64,000 nt of DNA from Pseudomonas monsensis (GCF_014268495.2 NZ_CP077087.1:1863501-1927500), one strand, 5' to 3'. Positions 8,546-16,730 are shown, counted from the stretch's first letter. The notes: generated by a model not told the origin, from the sequence alone. Translations and numbers: made by a program.

Positions 8546-8580
8546 GTCCAGGCGCTTCGAAGCTCAAAGCGCCTCTGGAC
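8546..8580. terminator. Hairpin after the small protein gene
   Basis: GTCCA-GGCGCTT and AAGCGCC-TC-TGGAC form a stem of up to 12 pairs with a two-base bulge. It lies just beyond the stop of the leftward gene at 8598. No T run follows on that strand, so termination is uncertain. Confidence 0.4.
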
Positions 8581-8597
8581 GGGTGTGAAACCGGGTG

Positions 8598-8786
8598 TTA
8601 CTTCTTGCCCAGGCTGATCTGCTTGGACGGACCGAACGTCTGGCCACTGACGCCTTTGGCAATTTGCTGAATTTCGCCGCCGGACTTGAGGAACGCTGCG
8701 ATCTGATCGTTGATCGATTCGCTGGTTTCAACGGCTGGAGCTGGCTTTGCTTTGCTGGTGGATGCTTTTACACGCATGGCGGCCAT
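8598..8786 (-). CDS. Small basic protein with a SutA-like C-terminal motif
   Basis: 62 residues from ATG 8786; a second ATG lies at 8777 and the frame is open upstream to 8870. The spacing of the nearest AGG to either ATG is poor, so the start is uncertain. After a lysine/proline-rich stretch the motif I-A-A-F-L-K-S-G-G-E-I-Q-Q-I appears. It resembles the F-L-x-x-G-G-x-x-Q-x-I segment that I recall from the C-terminal half of the Pseudomonas RNA-polymerase-binding protein SutA, but the acidic N-terminus of SutA is absent. A nucleic-acid or polymerase-associated role is conjecture. Confidence 0.6.
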   Translation of the reverse strand: MAAMRVKASTSKAKPAPAVETSESINDQIAAFLKSGGEIQQIAKGVSGQTFGPSKQISLGKK

Positions 8787-9126
8787 TAACCTGTAGAAAA
8801 GTAACTCGGCCAGGCATCGTACAGGAATAACTTGACAATTGCTTGGTAAATATCCCCCGGAATAACCCACTGGGTTACTGCATTATTGTCGATTAATTAC
8901 TTGGAATATCTGCCTAACCTGCTGTTTTAAATAAGAACATTGATGCTTTGGGGCGCGCTGATATCACGCGGGCATGGACCGCACCCGACTGACGAGCGGC
9001 ACCTGGCGCGTGCGCAGCCAAGGAAAATCAAGACTCCGCGCAGATTTTGCGCAACGTGCCGATCTGCCGCCCGACGTTGTCGGTAAAACCGGGTAGAATG
9101 CCGCCCACGCAATGAGGGTTCTGGAA

Positions 9127-9963
9127 ATGGCTTTAGTCGGGCGTTACAACAGTTTGCAAGTGGTTAAACACACTAACTTCGGTTTATATCTGGACGGCGG
9201 TGCCGACGGCGAAATTCTTTTGCCCAACCGTTATATCCCCAAAGATATTCCCAGCGAAGATGAAGACTGGCTCAACGTATTTATTTATCTGGACAGCGAA
9301 GACAAACTTCTCGCTACCACGGAAAAACCAAAAGTTCAGGTCGGTGAATTTGCCAGCCTGAAAGTTGTTGAAGTCAACAGCATCGGTGTGTTCCTCGATT
9401 GGGGCTTGCCGAAGGATCTGTTGCTGCCGTATTCCGAAGAAAAACGGCAGATGACGGCCGGCGAGTACTGCGTGGTGCACGTCTACCTCGACAAGCACAC
9501 CCGGCGCATCACCGCCACCGCGCGCCTGGATCGTTACCTCGACAAAACCCCGGCCAACTACAGTGCCGGGCAGGAAGTCGATCTGCTGGTGGCCGAAGCC
9601 ACCGACATGGGCTTCAAGGCGATCATCAACAACAAGCACTGGGGATTGATCCACAAGAATGAGATCTTCAAGTTCATGCGTTCCGGCATGCGCGAGAAGG
9701 GCTTCATCAAGGAAGTGCGCGCCGACGGCAAAATCAGTCTCAGCCTGCAACCGGTGGGTCAGGAAGCGGCCAGCAGCCTGAGTTCGAAGATCCTCACCAA
9801 GTTGCGCGAAAACGACGGCACCCTGGCGGTCAGCGACAAGAGCGATCCGGCACTGATCAGCAGCCTGTTCGGCGTCAGCAAGGGCAACTTCAAGAAGGCC
9901 ATCGGTTCGTTGTACAAGGATGGCAAGATCGTCATTCATGCCGATCGCATTGAACTAACCTGA
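9127..9963 (+). CDS. CvfB/YitL-type S1-domain RNA-binding protein
   Basis: 278 residues from ATG 9127, chosen over 9112 because GAGGG (9114-9118) is then eight bases upstream. The layout fits CvfB: tandem S1-like beta-barrels (F-G-L-Y-L-D-G-G then I-G-V-F-L-D-W-G-L-P-K-D-L-L-L-P then M-G-F-K-A-I-I-N-N-K-H-W-G-L-I-H) and a C-terminal winged helix (G-V-S-K-G-N-F-K-K-A-I-G-S-L-Y-K-D-G-K-I). CvfB proteins bind RNA and affect virulence-factor expression in Gram-positives; the role in Pseudomonas is not known. A perfect hairpin follows the stop. Confidence 0.87.
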   Translation: MALVGRYNSLQVVKHTNFGLYLDGGADGEILLPNRYIPKDIPSEDEDWLNVFIYLDSEDKLLATTEKPKVQVGEFASLKVVEVNSIGVFLDWGLPKDLLLPYSEEKRQMTAGEYCVVHVYLDKHTRRITATARLDRYLDKTPANYSAGQEVDLLVAEATDMGFKAIINNKHWGLIHKNEIFKFMRSGMREKGFIKEVRADGKISLSLQPVGQEAASSLSSKILTKLRENDGTLAVSDKSDPALISSLFGVSKGNFKKAIGSLYKDGKIVIHADRIELT

Positions 9964-9971
9964 GCCTTTCG

Positions 9972-9992
9972 GAGCCCATGTTGCATGGGCTC
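9972..9992 (+). terminator. Hairpin after the CvfB-like gene
   Basis: GAGCCCATG-TTG-CATGGGCTC is a perfect nine-pair stem with a three-base loop, seven bases after the stop. There is no T tract, so it may be an attenuator or an mRNA-stabilising end rather than a strong terminator. Confidence 0.5.
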
Positions 9993-10008
9993 ATTCGAGG
10001 TCGGGTAA

Positions 10009-10413
10009 ATGAAAAAAACGCTGCTTGCTTATATCTCCACGCTGTTGGCATTTCTGCTGCTCGACGGTATCTGGCTCGGCCTGTTGATGGCGCCGACCTA
10101 TCGCGAGTTGCTCGGTGCGCTGATGCTCGAAAAACCGTTGCTGGTTCCGGCAGCGGTTTTTTATTGCCTGTATGTTTTTGGCTGCGTGGTGTTTGCGGTG
10201 TTGCCGGCGGCGACGTGGCAATGGGCGGCGAAGCGCGGGGCTTTGCTGGGGCTGGTGGCGTATGGCACCTATGACCTGACCAATTGGGCGACGTTGCGCG
10301 GGTGGTCGGTGCAGGTAACCCTGATGGATTGGGCGTGGGGGACGTTTGCCACGGCTGTGGCTTGTACTGTCGGGTTTTTGCTGACCAGACGACTGCTCAA
10401 TTCAGCCTCTTGA
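10009..10413 (+). CDS. DUF2177 family membrane protein
   Basis: 134 residues with four predicted membrane helices (about 6-26, 46-66, 75-93 and 106-126). The motif L-L-D-G-I-W-L-G-L in helix 1 and Y-G-T-Y-D-L-T-N-W-A-T-L in the middle are the DUF2177 signature. Location: inner membrane. Function unknown. It follows the CvfB-like gene by 45 bases and could be read through its hairpin. Confidence 0.85.
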   Translation: MKKTLLAYISTLLAFLLLDGIWLGLLMAPTYRELLGALMLEKPLLVPAAVFYCLYVFGCVVFAVLPAATWQWAAKRGALLGLVAYGTYDLTNWATLRGWSVQVTLMDWAWGTFATAVACTVGFLLTRRLLNSAS

Positions 10414-10438
10414 GCTGGGTTGATTGAGCTGACGTCAT

Positions 10439-10524
10439 CGCTGGCAAGTCAGACTCCCACAGGGTTTTGTGTCGAACAAAGGCTCAGTGAGCAACCGGTC
10501 ATTGTGGGAGCTGGCTTGCCAGCG
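10439..10524. repeat. REP doublet (CTGGCAAGCCAGCTCCCACA type)
   Basis: Arms at about 10439-10460 and 10504-10524 are inverted copies of the GTGGGAGCTGGCTTGCCAGCG motif. The left arm carries a small change (CAAGTCAGACTCCC). The same motif is perfect at 21695-21799 and 56926-57008. Confidence 0.75.
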
Positions 10525-10680
10525 CTTCGCGGCGCAGCCGACAACCATTCCCCGCTGACGCAACAGACAAACTGAATGTCTTTTCCAGACGGCTTTTTCT
10601 GTCTGGCTGATTGATAATCCCCGACATTGATTTGTGACCATTGGATGGCCTGCCATGTTGTGTGTAATCGAGGTGTTGCC

Positions 10681-11613
10681 GTGAGTGTCGATCGGCGCAA
10701 TGCCGATCGTTTTGCCCTGCAGGTGATGATCGGCCTGTGCCTGATCTGGGGCGTGCAGCAGGTGATGATCAAGTGGGCTGCAGCGGACATTGCCCCGGTG
10801 ATGCAGGCGGCGGGGCGCTCGGGGATTTCCGCGCTGCTGGTGGGCTTGCTGATTTGCTGGAAGGGCGGTTGGGAGCAGGTCGGCAACACCTGGCGTGGCG
10901 GCTTGCTGGCCGGTGCGCTGTTTGGTCTGGAGTTCTTCTTCATCGCCGAAGGCTTGCAGCTGACCACCGCGGCGCACATGTCGGTGTTCCTCTACACCGC
11001 GCCGATTTTCACCGCACTGGGCGTGCATTTTCTGTTGGCCAGCGAACGCCTGCGGCCGTTGCAATGGTTGGGCATCCTGCTCGCGTTCATCGGTATTGCG
11101 ATAGCCTTCGCCGGCGGCGTGTCGTGGGATAACCTCGACCACCGCATGCTGCTCGGCGATGCCTTGGGTGTGCTCGCGGGCGCCTGCTGGGGGGCGACCA
11201 CTGTCGTAGTGCGTGCCTCGCGGCTGTCGGAAGCGCCGGTCACGCTGACCCTGTTCTATCAGTTGATCGTCGGCTTCCTCGGCCTGTTGTTGATCGCGCT
11301 GTTCAGCGGCCAGATCAGCCATGTCAGCCTGACACCCGTGGCAGTGGCCAGCGTGCTGTTCCAGGGCCTGGTGGTGTCATTCTTCAGTTACCTGATCTGG
11401 TTCTGGCTGCTGCGCCGTTATCTGGCGGCCAACCTCGCGGTGTTCTCGTTCATGACGCCGCTGTTCGGCGTCACCTTCGGCGTGTTGTTGCTCGGCGAAC
11501 CGCTGAGCGTGAACTTCGTCATCGGCGCCGTGCTGGTGTTGCTCGGCATCACCTTTGTCAGCGCTGAGCAGTGGGTGCGTCGGCGTTTGCGCAAAGCGCT
11601 CGGCCAGGGTTAG
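10681..11613 (+). CDS. EamA/DMT-family transporter
   Basis: 310 residues from GTG 10681, preferred because GAGG (10670-10673) is seven bases upstream; the ATG at 10654 and TTG at 10627 lack a ribosome site. Ten hydrophobic helices in two EamA repeats are visible, with the family features L-I-W-G-V-Q-Q (helix 1) and F-M-T-P-L-F-G-V-T-F-G-V-L-L-L-G-E (helix 9-10). Drug/metabolite exporters of this type usually export amino acids or small metabolites. Its last 56 bases overlap the end of the convergent MFS gene. Confidence 0.88.
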   Translation: MSVDRRNADRFALQVMIGLCLIWGVQQVMIKWAAADIAPVMQAAGRSGISALLVGLLICWKGGWEQVGNTWRGGLLAGALFGLEFFFIAEGLQLTTAAHMSVFLYTAPIFTALGVHFLLASERLRPLQWLGILLAFIGIAIAFAGGVSWDNLDHRMLLGDALGVLAGACWGATTVVVRASRLSEAPVTLTLFYQLIVGFLGLLLIALFSGQISHVSLTPVAVASVLFQGLVVSFFSYLIWFWLLRRYLAANLAVFSFMTPLFGVTFGVLLLGEPLSVNFVIGAVLVLLGITFVSAEQWVRRRLRKALGQG

Positions 11614-12739
11614 TCGAGTGCATGGCCAGCCCGCCGGCGATCAGCAAACCGCTGCCGGCGATCACCAGCGCGGGATGCAGGCTGGCGCTGAAATGTGTGC
11701 TCAACGCCGCCAGTAACGGACCGCTGAGTTGACCGACGGCAAAGCAGGCGGTCAGCAGGCCGGCGTTGCGCTGGGTCGCGTGGGGCGCCAGTTCCCGCGA
11801 GCGCTGCATGACCAGTTGCATGCACGCCAGAAACGGTGTTCCGCAAAGCATCACGCCGAGTGCCAGGCCGAGACCGTTGCCTAGCAGACAGGCAAACACC
11901 CCGGCGGCCTGCAGCCACAACGTCGCCATCAACCAGTGCCGCGTGGTCTGCGGATCGTGCCGGCGCAAGCTCACCAGTACCACGCCGATCGCGGCGCCGA
12001 GACCGAAGCACGGCCAGAACAGATCCGCCTGCCACTGTCCGTGAAACTGCGCGTTGGCCATCTGCGAAAGAAACGTCGCCGGGATGATGTAGCCGATGCC
12101 GTACAGGGCGTAGATCACGCCCAGACGCCCGATGCCGCGATGTGAGGCGCTACCGCTCGCCGCAGTGACCGCTTGCGCCGCGACCGGCTGCGGCAGAAGC
12201 CGCCAGACGCCCAGCATCATCAGCAGTGCGGCCGCTGCGTATATCAGCCACAACGTCGAAGATGTTTGCTGCAACAGATGTGAGATCAGTGCCAGCAATC
12301 CCGTCAGAACAATCCCCAGACCCGGCCCGGCAAAAACCAGCGCTCCGAGACGTGGGCGACCCGCTGCCGCCGCCAGGGGCTGACTCAGGGAAGTGATCAT
12401 CACCAGCACCCAGGCACTGGCCACCCCGGTGCCAAAGCGCAACACCAGGTGTGACCAGAAACCATTGGCCCAGAACGATGCCAGGGTCAGCAACACGCAC
12501 AACCACAAGCCGCCGTGCAGACGCCGCTGCACCTGTTGCGGGCGATGGGCGAACATCGCATCCACCGCACCCAGCAGATAACCAAGGTAATTGGCCGCCG
12601 CAATCAGACTGGCGGCTGTCAGGTCGATCTGGCCTTCGCTGAGCAGGTGCGGCATTTGCGGGGTGAGGGCAAAACGGCCGATGCCCATGGCCATCATCAG
12701 GGCGACGAAGCAGGCGGATAAGCGAATCAGTGGCGACAT
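11558..12739 (-). CDS. YbfB/YjiJ-family MFS transporter
   Basis: 393 residues with about twelve membrane helices. The first helix A-L-M-M-A-M-G-I-G-R-F-A-L-T-P-Q-M-P and the following L-I-A-A-A-N-Y-L-G-Y-L-L-G-A match the YbfB/YjiJ group of the major facilitator superfamily. Probably an efflux permease of unknown substrate. It is divergent from a LysR regulator 104 bases away, the usual arrangement of a regulator and its target. Its 3' end overlaps the convergent EamA gene by 56 bases. Confidence 0.87.
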   Translation of the reverse strand: MSPLIRLSACFVALMMAMGIGRFALTPQMPHLLSEGQIDLTAASLIAAANYLGYLLGAVDAMFAHRPQQVQRRLHGGLWLCVLLTLASFWANGFWSHLVLRFGTGVASAWVLVMITSLSQPLAAAAGRPRLGALVFAGPGLGIVLTGLLALISHLLQQTSSTLWLIYAAAALLMMLGVWRLLPQPVAAQAVTAASGSASHRGIGRLGVIYALYGIGYIIPATFLSQMANAQFHGQWQADLFWPCFGLGAAIGVVLVSLRRHDPQTTRHWLMATLWLQAAGVFACLLGNGLGLALGVMLCGTPFLACMQLVMQRSRELAPHATQRNAGLLTACFAVGQLSGPLLAALSTHFSASLHPALVIAGSGLLIAGGLAMHSTNPGRALCANADAPTAQR

Positions 12740-12843
12740 GGTCGGGATTCCGTTGAAGGATCAATGACCGTCAGGCTAGGACTGATTGACTTTCTTTAAA
12801 ATTGAATAATAGTGAGTAACTTGTTCAGTTAAGGAGAAGGCTT
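12740..12843. promoter_or_regulatory. Divergent promoter region of MFS and LysR genes
   Basis: TTGACT (12786-12791) followed after 15-16 bases by TAATAG/AATAGT (12107-type hexamer at 12807-12813) is a possible rightward promoter for the LysR gene, with AAGGAG before its GTG. The A/T-rich centre is a likely LysR binding region. No clear T-N11-A palindrome was settled on. Confidence 0.35.
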
Positions 12844-13737
12844 GTGGAGTTCAGCCAGCTGCGGATTTTTCAGGCGGTCGCCGAAGAAGGCTCGATCACC
12901 CGCGCCGCCGAACGCTTGCACCGAGTGCCGTCGAACCTGTCGACGCGCCTTAAACAGCTGGAAGAACAGCTGGGCGTCGAACTGTTCGTGCGTGAGCGTC
13001 AGCGTTTGCAGCTGTCACCTGCGGGAAAAGTCCTGCTGGACTACACCGGCAAGCTGTTTGCCCTGCGCGATCAGGCCAGTGCGGCGGTGATGGGCGGGCA
13101 ACCGGCCGGCGACTTTGTCCTCGGTACCATGTACAGCACGGCGGCGATTCATCTGCCGGCCCTGTTGGCGCGTTATCACAAGCAATACCCGGCGGTGAAC
13201 CTGCAGGTGCAATCGGCGCCGAGCGGCGAATTACTGGAAGGTTTGCTGACCGGGCGCCTCGACGCCGCGCTGGTGGACGGCCCGCTGGAACTGGCCGGGC
13301 TCGATGGCGTGCCGCTGTGCGAGGAACGTCTGGTGCTGATCACCGAAACCGATCACCCGCCGGTACGCAGCGCCAAGGATGTGGAAGGGCGCTCGGTGTT
13401 TACCTTTCGTCGTGGCTGTTCCTACCGCATGCGCCTGGAGGCGTGGTTTTCGCACTATCACGCGACGATGGGCCGCGCGATGGAGATCGAGTCCTACCAG
13501 GGCATGCTCGCCTGCGTGATTGCCGGCAGTGGGGTCGCGCTGATGTCGGAGTCGATGCTCGCCAGTCTGCCTGGGCGCGAGAGTGTCGCCGCGCACCTGT
13601 TGGCCGAGCCATTCGTGGGTGCGACAACATGGCTCATGTGGCGCAAGGGCATGGTCGGCGCCAACCTGAACGCGTGGGTCGAGGTGCAGCAGGCTGTCTA
13701 TCCTGCGGCTCAGATTGAAGCGCGAGAAACGGCGTGA
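12844..13737 (+). CDS. LysR-family transcriptional regulator
   Basis: 297 residues from GTG 12844 with AAGGAG six to eight bases upstream. The N-terminal winged helix (F-Q-A-V-A-E-E-G-S-I-T-R-A-A-E-R-L, then S-T-R-L-K-Q-L-E-E-Q-L-G-V-E-L-F) is textbook LysR. A substrate-binding domain follows from about residue 90 (F-V-L-G-T-M-Y-S-T-A-A). It is divergent from the YbfB-type exporter and most likely controls it. Inducer unknown. Confidence 0.92.
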   Translation: MEFSQLRIFQAVAEEGSITRAAERLHRVPSNLSTRLKQLEEQLGVELFVRERQRLQLSPAGKVLLDYTGKLFALRDQASAAVMGGQPAGDFVLGTMYSTAAIHLPALLARYHKQYPAVNLQVQSAPSGELLEGLLTGRLDAALVDGPLELAGLDGVPLCEERLVLITETDHPPVRSAKDVEGRSVFTFRRGCSYRMRLEAWFSHYHATMGRAMEIESYQGMLACVIAGSGVALMSESMLASLPGRESVAAHLLAEPFVGATTWLMWRKGMVGANLNAWVEVQQAVYPAAQIEARETA

Positions 13738-13828
13738 ACCCATGCCCGCGAATTCTGTTCAATTCAGTAACAGATCATTGCGGATTTGCCCGAGCATTGC
13801 GTAGGACTTCGGACTATTATCAGTGCGA

Positions 13829-13852
13829 AGCGGCCTCAGAATTCCGGCCGCT
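13829..13852 (+). other. Stem-loop in the leader of the 42-residue protein gene
   Basis: AGCGGCC (13829-13835) pairs with GGCCGCT (13846-13852) around a ten-base loop, 28 bases before the start codon. It could be part of a leader RNA; see the PA1414-type gene that follows. Confidence 0.45.
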
Positions 13853-13879
13853 CAGCACCACCCTGAAGGGGGCATGACG

Positions 13880-14008
13880 ATGAAAGAGAAAATTCAAAAC
13901 TGGCTGCACGACTTGGGTGTCGCCCTCGGCTTGATCGAACCGCCTCTGCAACCTGTACCGATTCGCACCGATGACGAGCAGCGCCGCCGTCAACAACGGC
14001 GCCGGTAG
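13880..14008 (+). CDS. Small protein, PA1414 family
   Basis: 42 residues from ATG 13880; GAAGGGGG (13865-13872) gives good spacing, and an in-frame ATG lies at 13874. The sequence is an amphipathic helix (E-K-I-Q-N-W-L-H-D-L-G-V-A-L-G-L-I) followed by E-P-P-L-Q-P-V-P-I and an arginine-rich tail. I recognise it as the PA1414 family. The placement supports this: in P. aeruginosa PA1414 lies beside the gbuA cluster, as here. Function unknown. In P. aeruginosa the PA1414 leader is the source of the small RNA SicX; whether that applies here is untested. Confidence 0.75.
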   Translation: MKEKIQNWLHDLGVALGLIEPPLQPVPIRTDDEQRRRQQRRR

Positions 14009-14035
14009 GTAAATCAGCCTGTGAGTGCCACTAGT

Positions 14036-14155
14036 TGTGGCGAGGCAGTTTGCTCGCGGTCGGCTGCGCAGCAGTCGTAAAGTCAGTGAGCAACGTCTGT
14101 CAGGCACAATTGGCGGCTGCTGCGCAGCTCGGTGGGAGCCAGCTCCCTCGCCACA
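14036..14155. repeat. Inverted repeat element (TGTGGCGAGG ... CCTCGCCACA)
   Basis: The outer arms TTGTGGCGAGG and CCTCGCCACA enclose inner GGCTGCGCAGCAG and CTGCTGCGCAGC arms. The same architecture occurs at 25389-25500. It is a Pseudomonas intergenic repeat of about 120 bases. Confidence 0.7.
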
Positions 14156-14196
14156 GGGTTTTATCTCAGCCCTGTGGACGTGTTTGGCAAATCCTC

Positions 14197-14445
14197 TCAA
14201 TGCCTGCCAATCTCCAGCAAAAACCGGCTCAAGTCCTTCGCCGTTTTCGCGGTCTTGAGCATCCGGTCTTCCTCGGCGGTGAATGCCGTCAGTCCGAATT
14301 CATCCTCCAGATGAAAGATCAGATCTTCGATATCCGCCTTTTCCAGGCCCAATTGCACCAGGCTGGTGTTGTCGGTGAATTCACGCGACTCCAGCAGGCG
14401 CCGAATGTATCGGTGCACGGCGGCACGCACGGCAGCTCTTCTCAT
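14197..14445 (-). CDS. Acyl-carrier-protein-like domain without the phosphopantetheine serine
   Basis: 82 residues from ATG 14445, which gives a protein starting M-R-R-A-A-V-R; the frame is open further upstream. The helix pattern and L-V-Q-L-G-L-E-K-A-D-I-E-D-L-I-F-H-L-E-D-E-F-G align with helix II of acyl carrier proteins. The D-S-L motif is replaced by E-K-A, so the serine that carries phosphopantetheine is missing. It therefore probably cannot carry acyl groups in the usual way and may be an adaptor. It is the last gene of the leftward gbu-linked cluster, 43 bases after the MBL hydrolase gene. Confidence 0.7.
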   Translation of the reverse strand: MRRAAVRAAVHRYIRRLLESREFTDNTSLVQLGLEKADIEDLIFHLEDEFGLTAFTAEEDRMLKTAKTAKDLSRFLLEIGRH

Positions 14446-14488
14446 GGCAGATATTTCTAGTTGTTTTCTTGCTTGAGTACAGCAGGCC

Positions 14489-15220
14489 TCATGCGTGGCC
14501 GCGCAACCATTCGTCAATCATCGAACGCAAATGCTCGCCGGAAAAACTGCCGAAATGCCCGCCATGAACGGTACGGACCGGTAATGCCTGCAAGCGGCGC
14601 AGGCTGGCGGCGTAATCGTGCAGATTGGAGTGGTAGGCATCTTCGATCAACGGCCCGTTGTAGATGATGTCGCCGCTGAACAGGGTTTGCGTCGCGGCTT
14701 CGTACAGGCTGATTCCGCCCGGTGAATGCCCCGGTGTGTGCAGCACTTGCAGCGTGCGGTTGCCCAGGTCCAGCACGTCGCCGTCCTCGACCCATCCGGT
14801 GGCCGGCGCAGCCTTGACCCGGTATTCGGCGTAGCACAACGGGCAATCGGGATGCGCCTCGAACATGTCGTCGCCGACGAAGGCGCGGCTCAAGTCATTC
14901 TCGCCATCCGGCGCGGCGAGAATATCCGCCTCCGCCGGATGCACCAGACGTTCGGCGAATTCGTGATGCCCGGCAATATGGTCGAAGTGGCAATGACTGG
15001 CCACTGCCACCAGCGGCCGCTCGGTGATCCACGGCAACTGCTCGCGCAGGCTGACCAGTCCCGAGCCGCTGTCCAGCAACAAGTCTTTGTCGCGGCCCTG
15101 AACGTGCCAAAGGTTGCAGCGATAGAACGGGCGAATGTACGGCTCATGAATCAGCCGGATGCCATCGCTCAACGTCTGCACTTCAAACCATTGATCGCGG
15201 GGAACGATCTTCATATTCAC
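14489..15220 (-). CDS. MBL-fold metallo-hydrolase
   Basis: 243 residues. The metal-binding motif H-C-H-F-D-H (76-81) is followed by H-T-P-G-H-S-P-G-G (about 159-167), S-G-D-I-I-Y (about 182) and a late H-G-G-H-F-G. These are the zinc ligands of the metallo-beta-lactamase fold. The first codon is GTG at 15220 with GGAG five bases upstream; an ATG is at 15214. Substrate unknown. It lies 81 bases after the sodium:solute symporter gene in the same direction and probably belongs to the guanidino-compound cluster. Confidence 0.88.
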   Translation of the reverse strand: MNMKIVPRDQWFEVQTLSDGIRLIHEPYIRPFYRCNLWHVQGRDKDLLLDSGSGLVSLREQLPWITERPLVAVASHCHFDHIAGHHEFAERLVHPAEADILAAPDGENDLSRAFVGDDMFEAHPDCPLCYAEYRVKAAPATGWVEDGDVLDLGNRTLQVLHTPGHSPGGISLYEAATQTLFSGDIIYNGPLIEDAYHSNLHDYAASLRRLQALPVRTVHGGHFGSFSGEHLRSMIDEWLRGHA

Positions 15221-15301
15221 TGTTTCTCCAGACCCAAAAAAACGGGTGTGGCAACCGACGCCACACCCGTCGAAGAAAGCATCAAGTCGTTACATCGAAG
15301 C

Positions 15302-16681
15302 TTAGATCGCGCTCGCCGCGGTTGCCGGACGAGGGGAGACCAGGCTGACCACTACAAAACTCACCAGGCCGACCGCCAGGCTGTAGTAGATCGGCGTGTT
15401 GGCATCCAGACCGTCCTTGAACATGAACAGCAGCGCGGTGGCGAAACCCAGGCCCATGCTGGCGATGGCGCCGGCGGTGGTCGCACGTTTCCAGAAAATC
15501 GCGCCGATCAGCGGGATCAGCATGCCGCCCACCAACAGGTTGTAGGCGAGGGTCAGGGCGCTGATCACATCGTTCACCACCAGCGCGATGCCGAGAACCA
15601 CGACACCGGTCAGCAAGGTGAACAGGCGGTTGATGCCCAGGCTCGATTGTTTGCCGCCACGCAGTTTCGGCAGCAGGTCTTCGGTCAGGGTGGTGGCCGC
15701 CGCGAGCAGGCCGGCACTGGCGGTGGACATCATGGCCGCCAGCGCAGCGGCGATCACCAGGCCCCGGATACCGTCCGGCAGCGACAGTTTGACGATGGCG
15801 GCGAAGGCGTTGTTGACGTTGTCCAGATCCGGGATCAGCACGTGCGCAGCCATGCCGATCAGCGCGCAGGCCAGACCGTAGAGGATGCAATAGATACCGG
15901 CGATGCTGCCGGCGTATTGGGCGACTTTGGCGGTCTTGACGGTGAACACCCGTTGCCAGATGTCCTGACCGATCAGGATGCCGAAGAAGTAGATCATGAA
16001 GTAGGTGATGATCGTGTCCCAGCCGATGGTGGTGAGGTTGAACGCCGCTGCCGGCAGCTTCAGCACCAGTTCGTCCCACCCGCCAACGCGGTACAGGCAG
16101 ATCGGCAAGAGGATGAACATCAGGCCGACGGTCTTGATGATGAACTGGACGATGTCGGTCAGGGTCAGCGACCACATCCCGCCAATCGCCGAGTAGATCA
16201 CCACCACACCACCGCCAAGCAGCACGGAGATCCAGAACGGCAGGCCGAACAGTACCTGCAGCACGGTGCCGATCGCCAGGATCGAGGTCACGCCGATCAT
16301 CAGCGCGTAGGCCAGCATGATCGCCGCGCTCGCCGAGCGGGCCATCGGGTTGTAGCGTTTTTCCAGGACCTGGGTAACGGTGTAGATCTTCAGTTTCAGC
16401 AACGGTTTGGCGAGAAACAGGTTCAGCGCGACGATGCCGCAGCCCAGTGCCGCGCACAGCCAGAAACCGGAGATGCCGTGCACGTAGCCCAGACGCACGG
16501 TGCCGACGGTGGACGCGCCACCGAGTACGGTCGCGGCCATGGTGCCCATGTACAGGCTTGGGCCGAGGTTACGCCCGGCGACCAGAAAGTCCTCGTTGGT
16601 CTTGGCCTTGCGCATGCCGTAGTAGCCGAGCAAGAGCATGCCGGCGGCGTAGATGAGGACGACGAATAAATCCAAAGCCAT
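15302..16681 (-). CDS. Sodium:solute symporter family (SSS) transporter
   Basis: 459 residues from ATG 16681 (M-A-L-D-L-F-V-V); the longer open frame has a hydrophilic unlikely N-terminus. About 13 membrane helices. Family motifs: G-R-N-L-G-P, G-G-A-S-T-V-G-T-V-R-L-G-Y and the A-A-L-A-A-M-M-S-T-A-S-A-G-L-L-A-A-A-T-T-L-T-E-D sodium-site helix. It imports a solute with Na+. Position downstream of gbuA suggests a guanidino compound or related amine/acid; the substrate is inference. A REP doublet separates it from the NCS1 gene. Confidence 0.88.
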   Translation of the reverse strand: MALDLFVVLIYAAGMLLLGYYGMRKAKTNEDFLVAGRNLGPSLYMGTMAATVLGGASTVGTVRLGYVHGISGFWLCAALGCGIVALNLFLAKPLLKLKIYTVTQVLEKRYNPMARSASAAIMLAYALMIGVTSILAIGTVLQVLFGLPFWISVLLGGGVVVIYSAIGGMWSLTLTDIVQFIIKTVGLMFILLPICLYRVGGWDELVLKLPAAAFNLTTIGWDTIITYFMIYFFGILIGQDIWQRVFTVKTAKVAQYAGSIAGIYCILYGLACALIGMAAHVLIPDLDNVNNAFAAIVKLSLPDGIRGLVIAAALAAMMSTASAGLLAAATTLTEDLLPKLRGGKQSSLGINRLFTLLTGVVVLGIALVVNDVISALTLAYNLLVGGMLIPLIGAIFWKRATTAGAIASMGLGFATALLFMFKDGLDANTPIYYSLAVGLVSFVVVSLVSPRPATAASAI

Positions 16682-16730
16682 GATGGCGTGTCTCCGATTG
16701 TCTTTTTTATGTGAGGCTGAATTCAGTCTC

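Noticed and set aside
8385..8567. 60-codon minus-strand frame before the TorF-like gene
   Set aside because: No Shine-Dalgarno sequence and an implausible composition; more likely leader DNA.
13741..13880. Anr box before the PA1414-type gene
   Set aside because: I looked for TTGAT-N4-ATCAA and found no acceptable match in this stretch.
14726..16669. 647-codon plus-strand frame across the MBL and symporter genes
   Set aside because: Composition is Arg/Gln/Asp/His-rich, typical of an antisense shadow, and both genes it covers have recognisable motifs.
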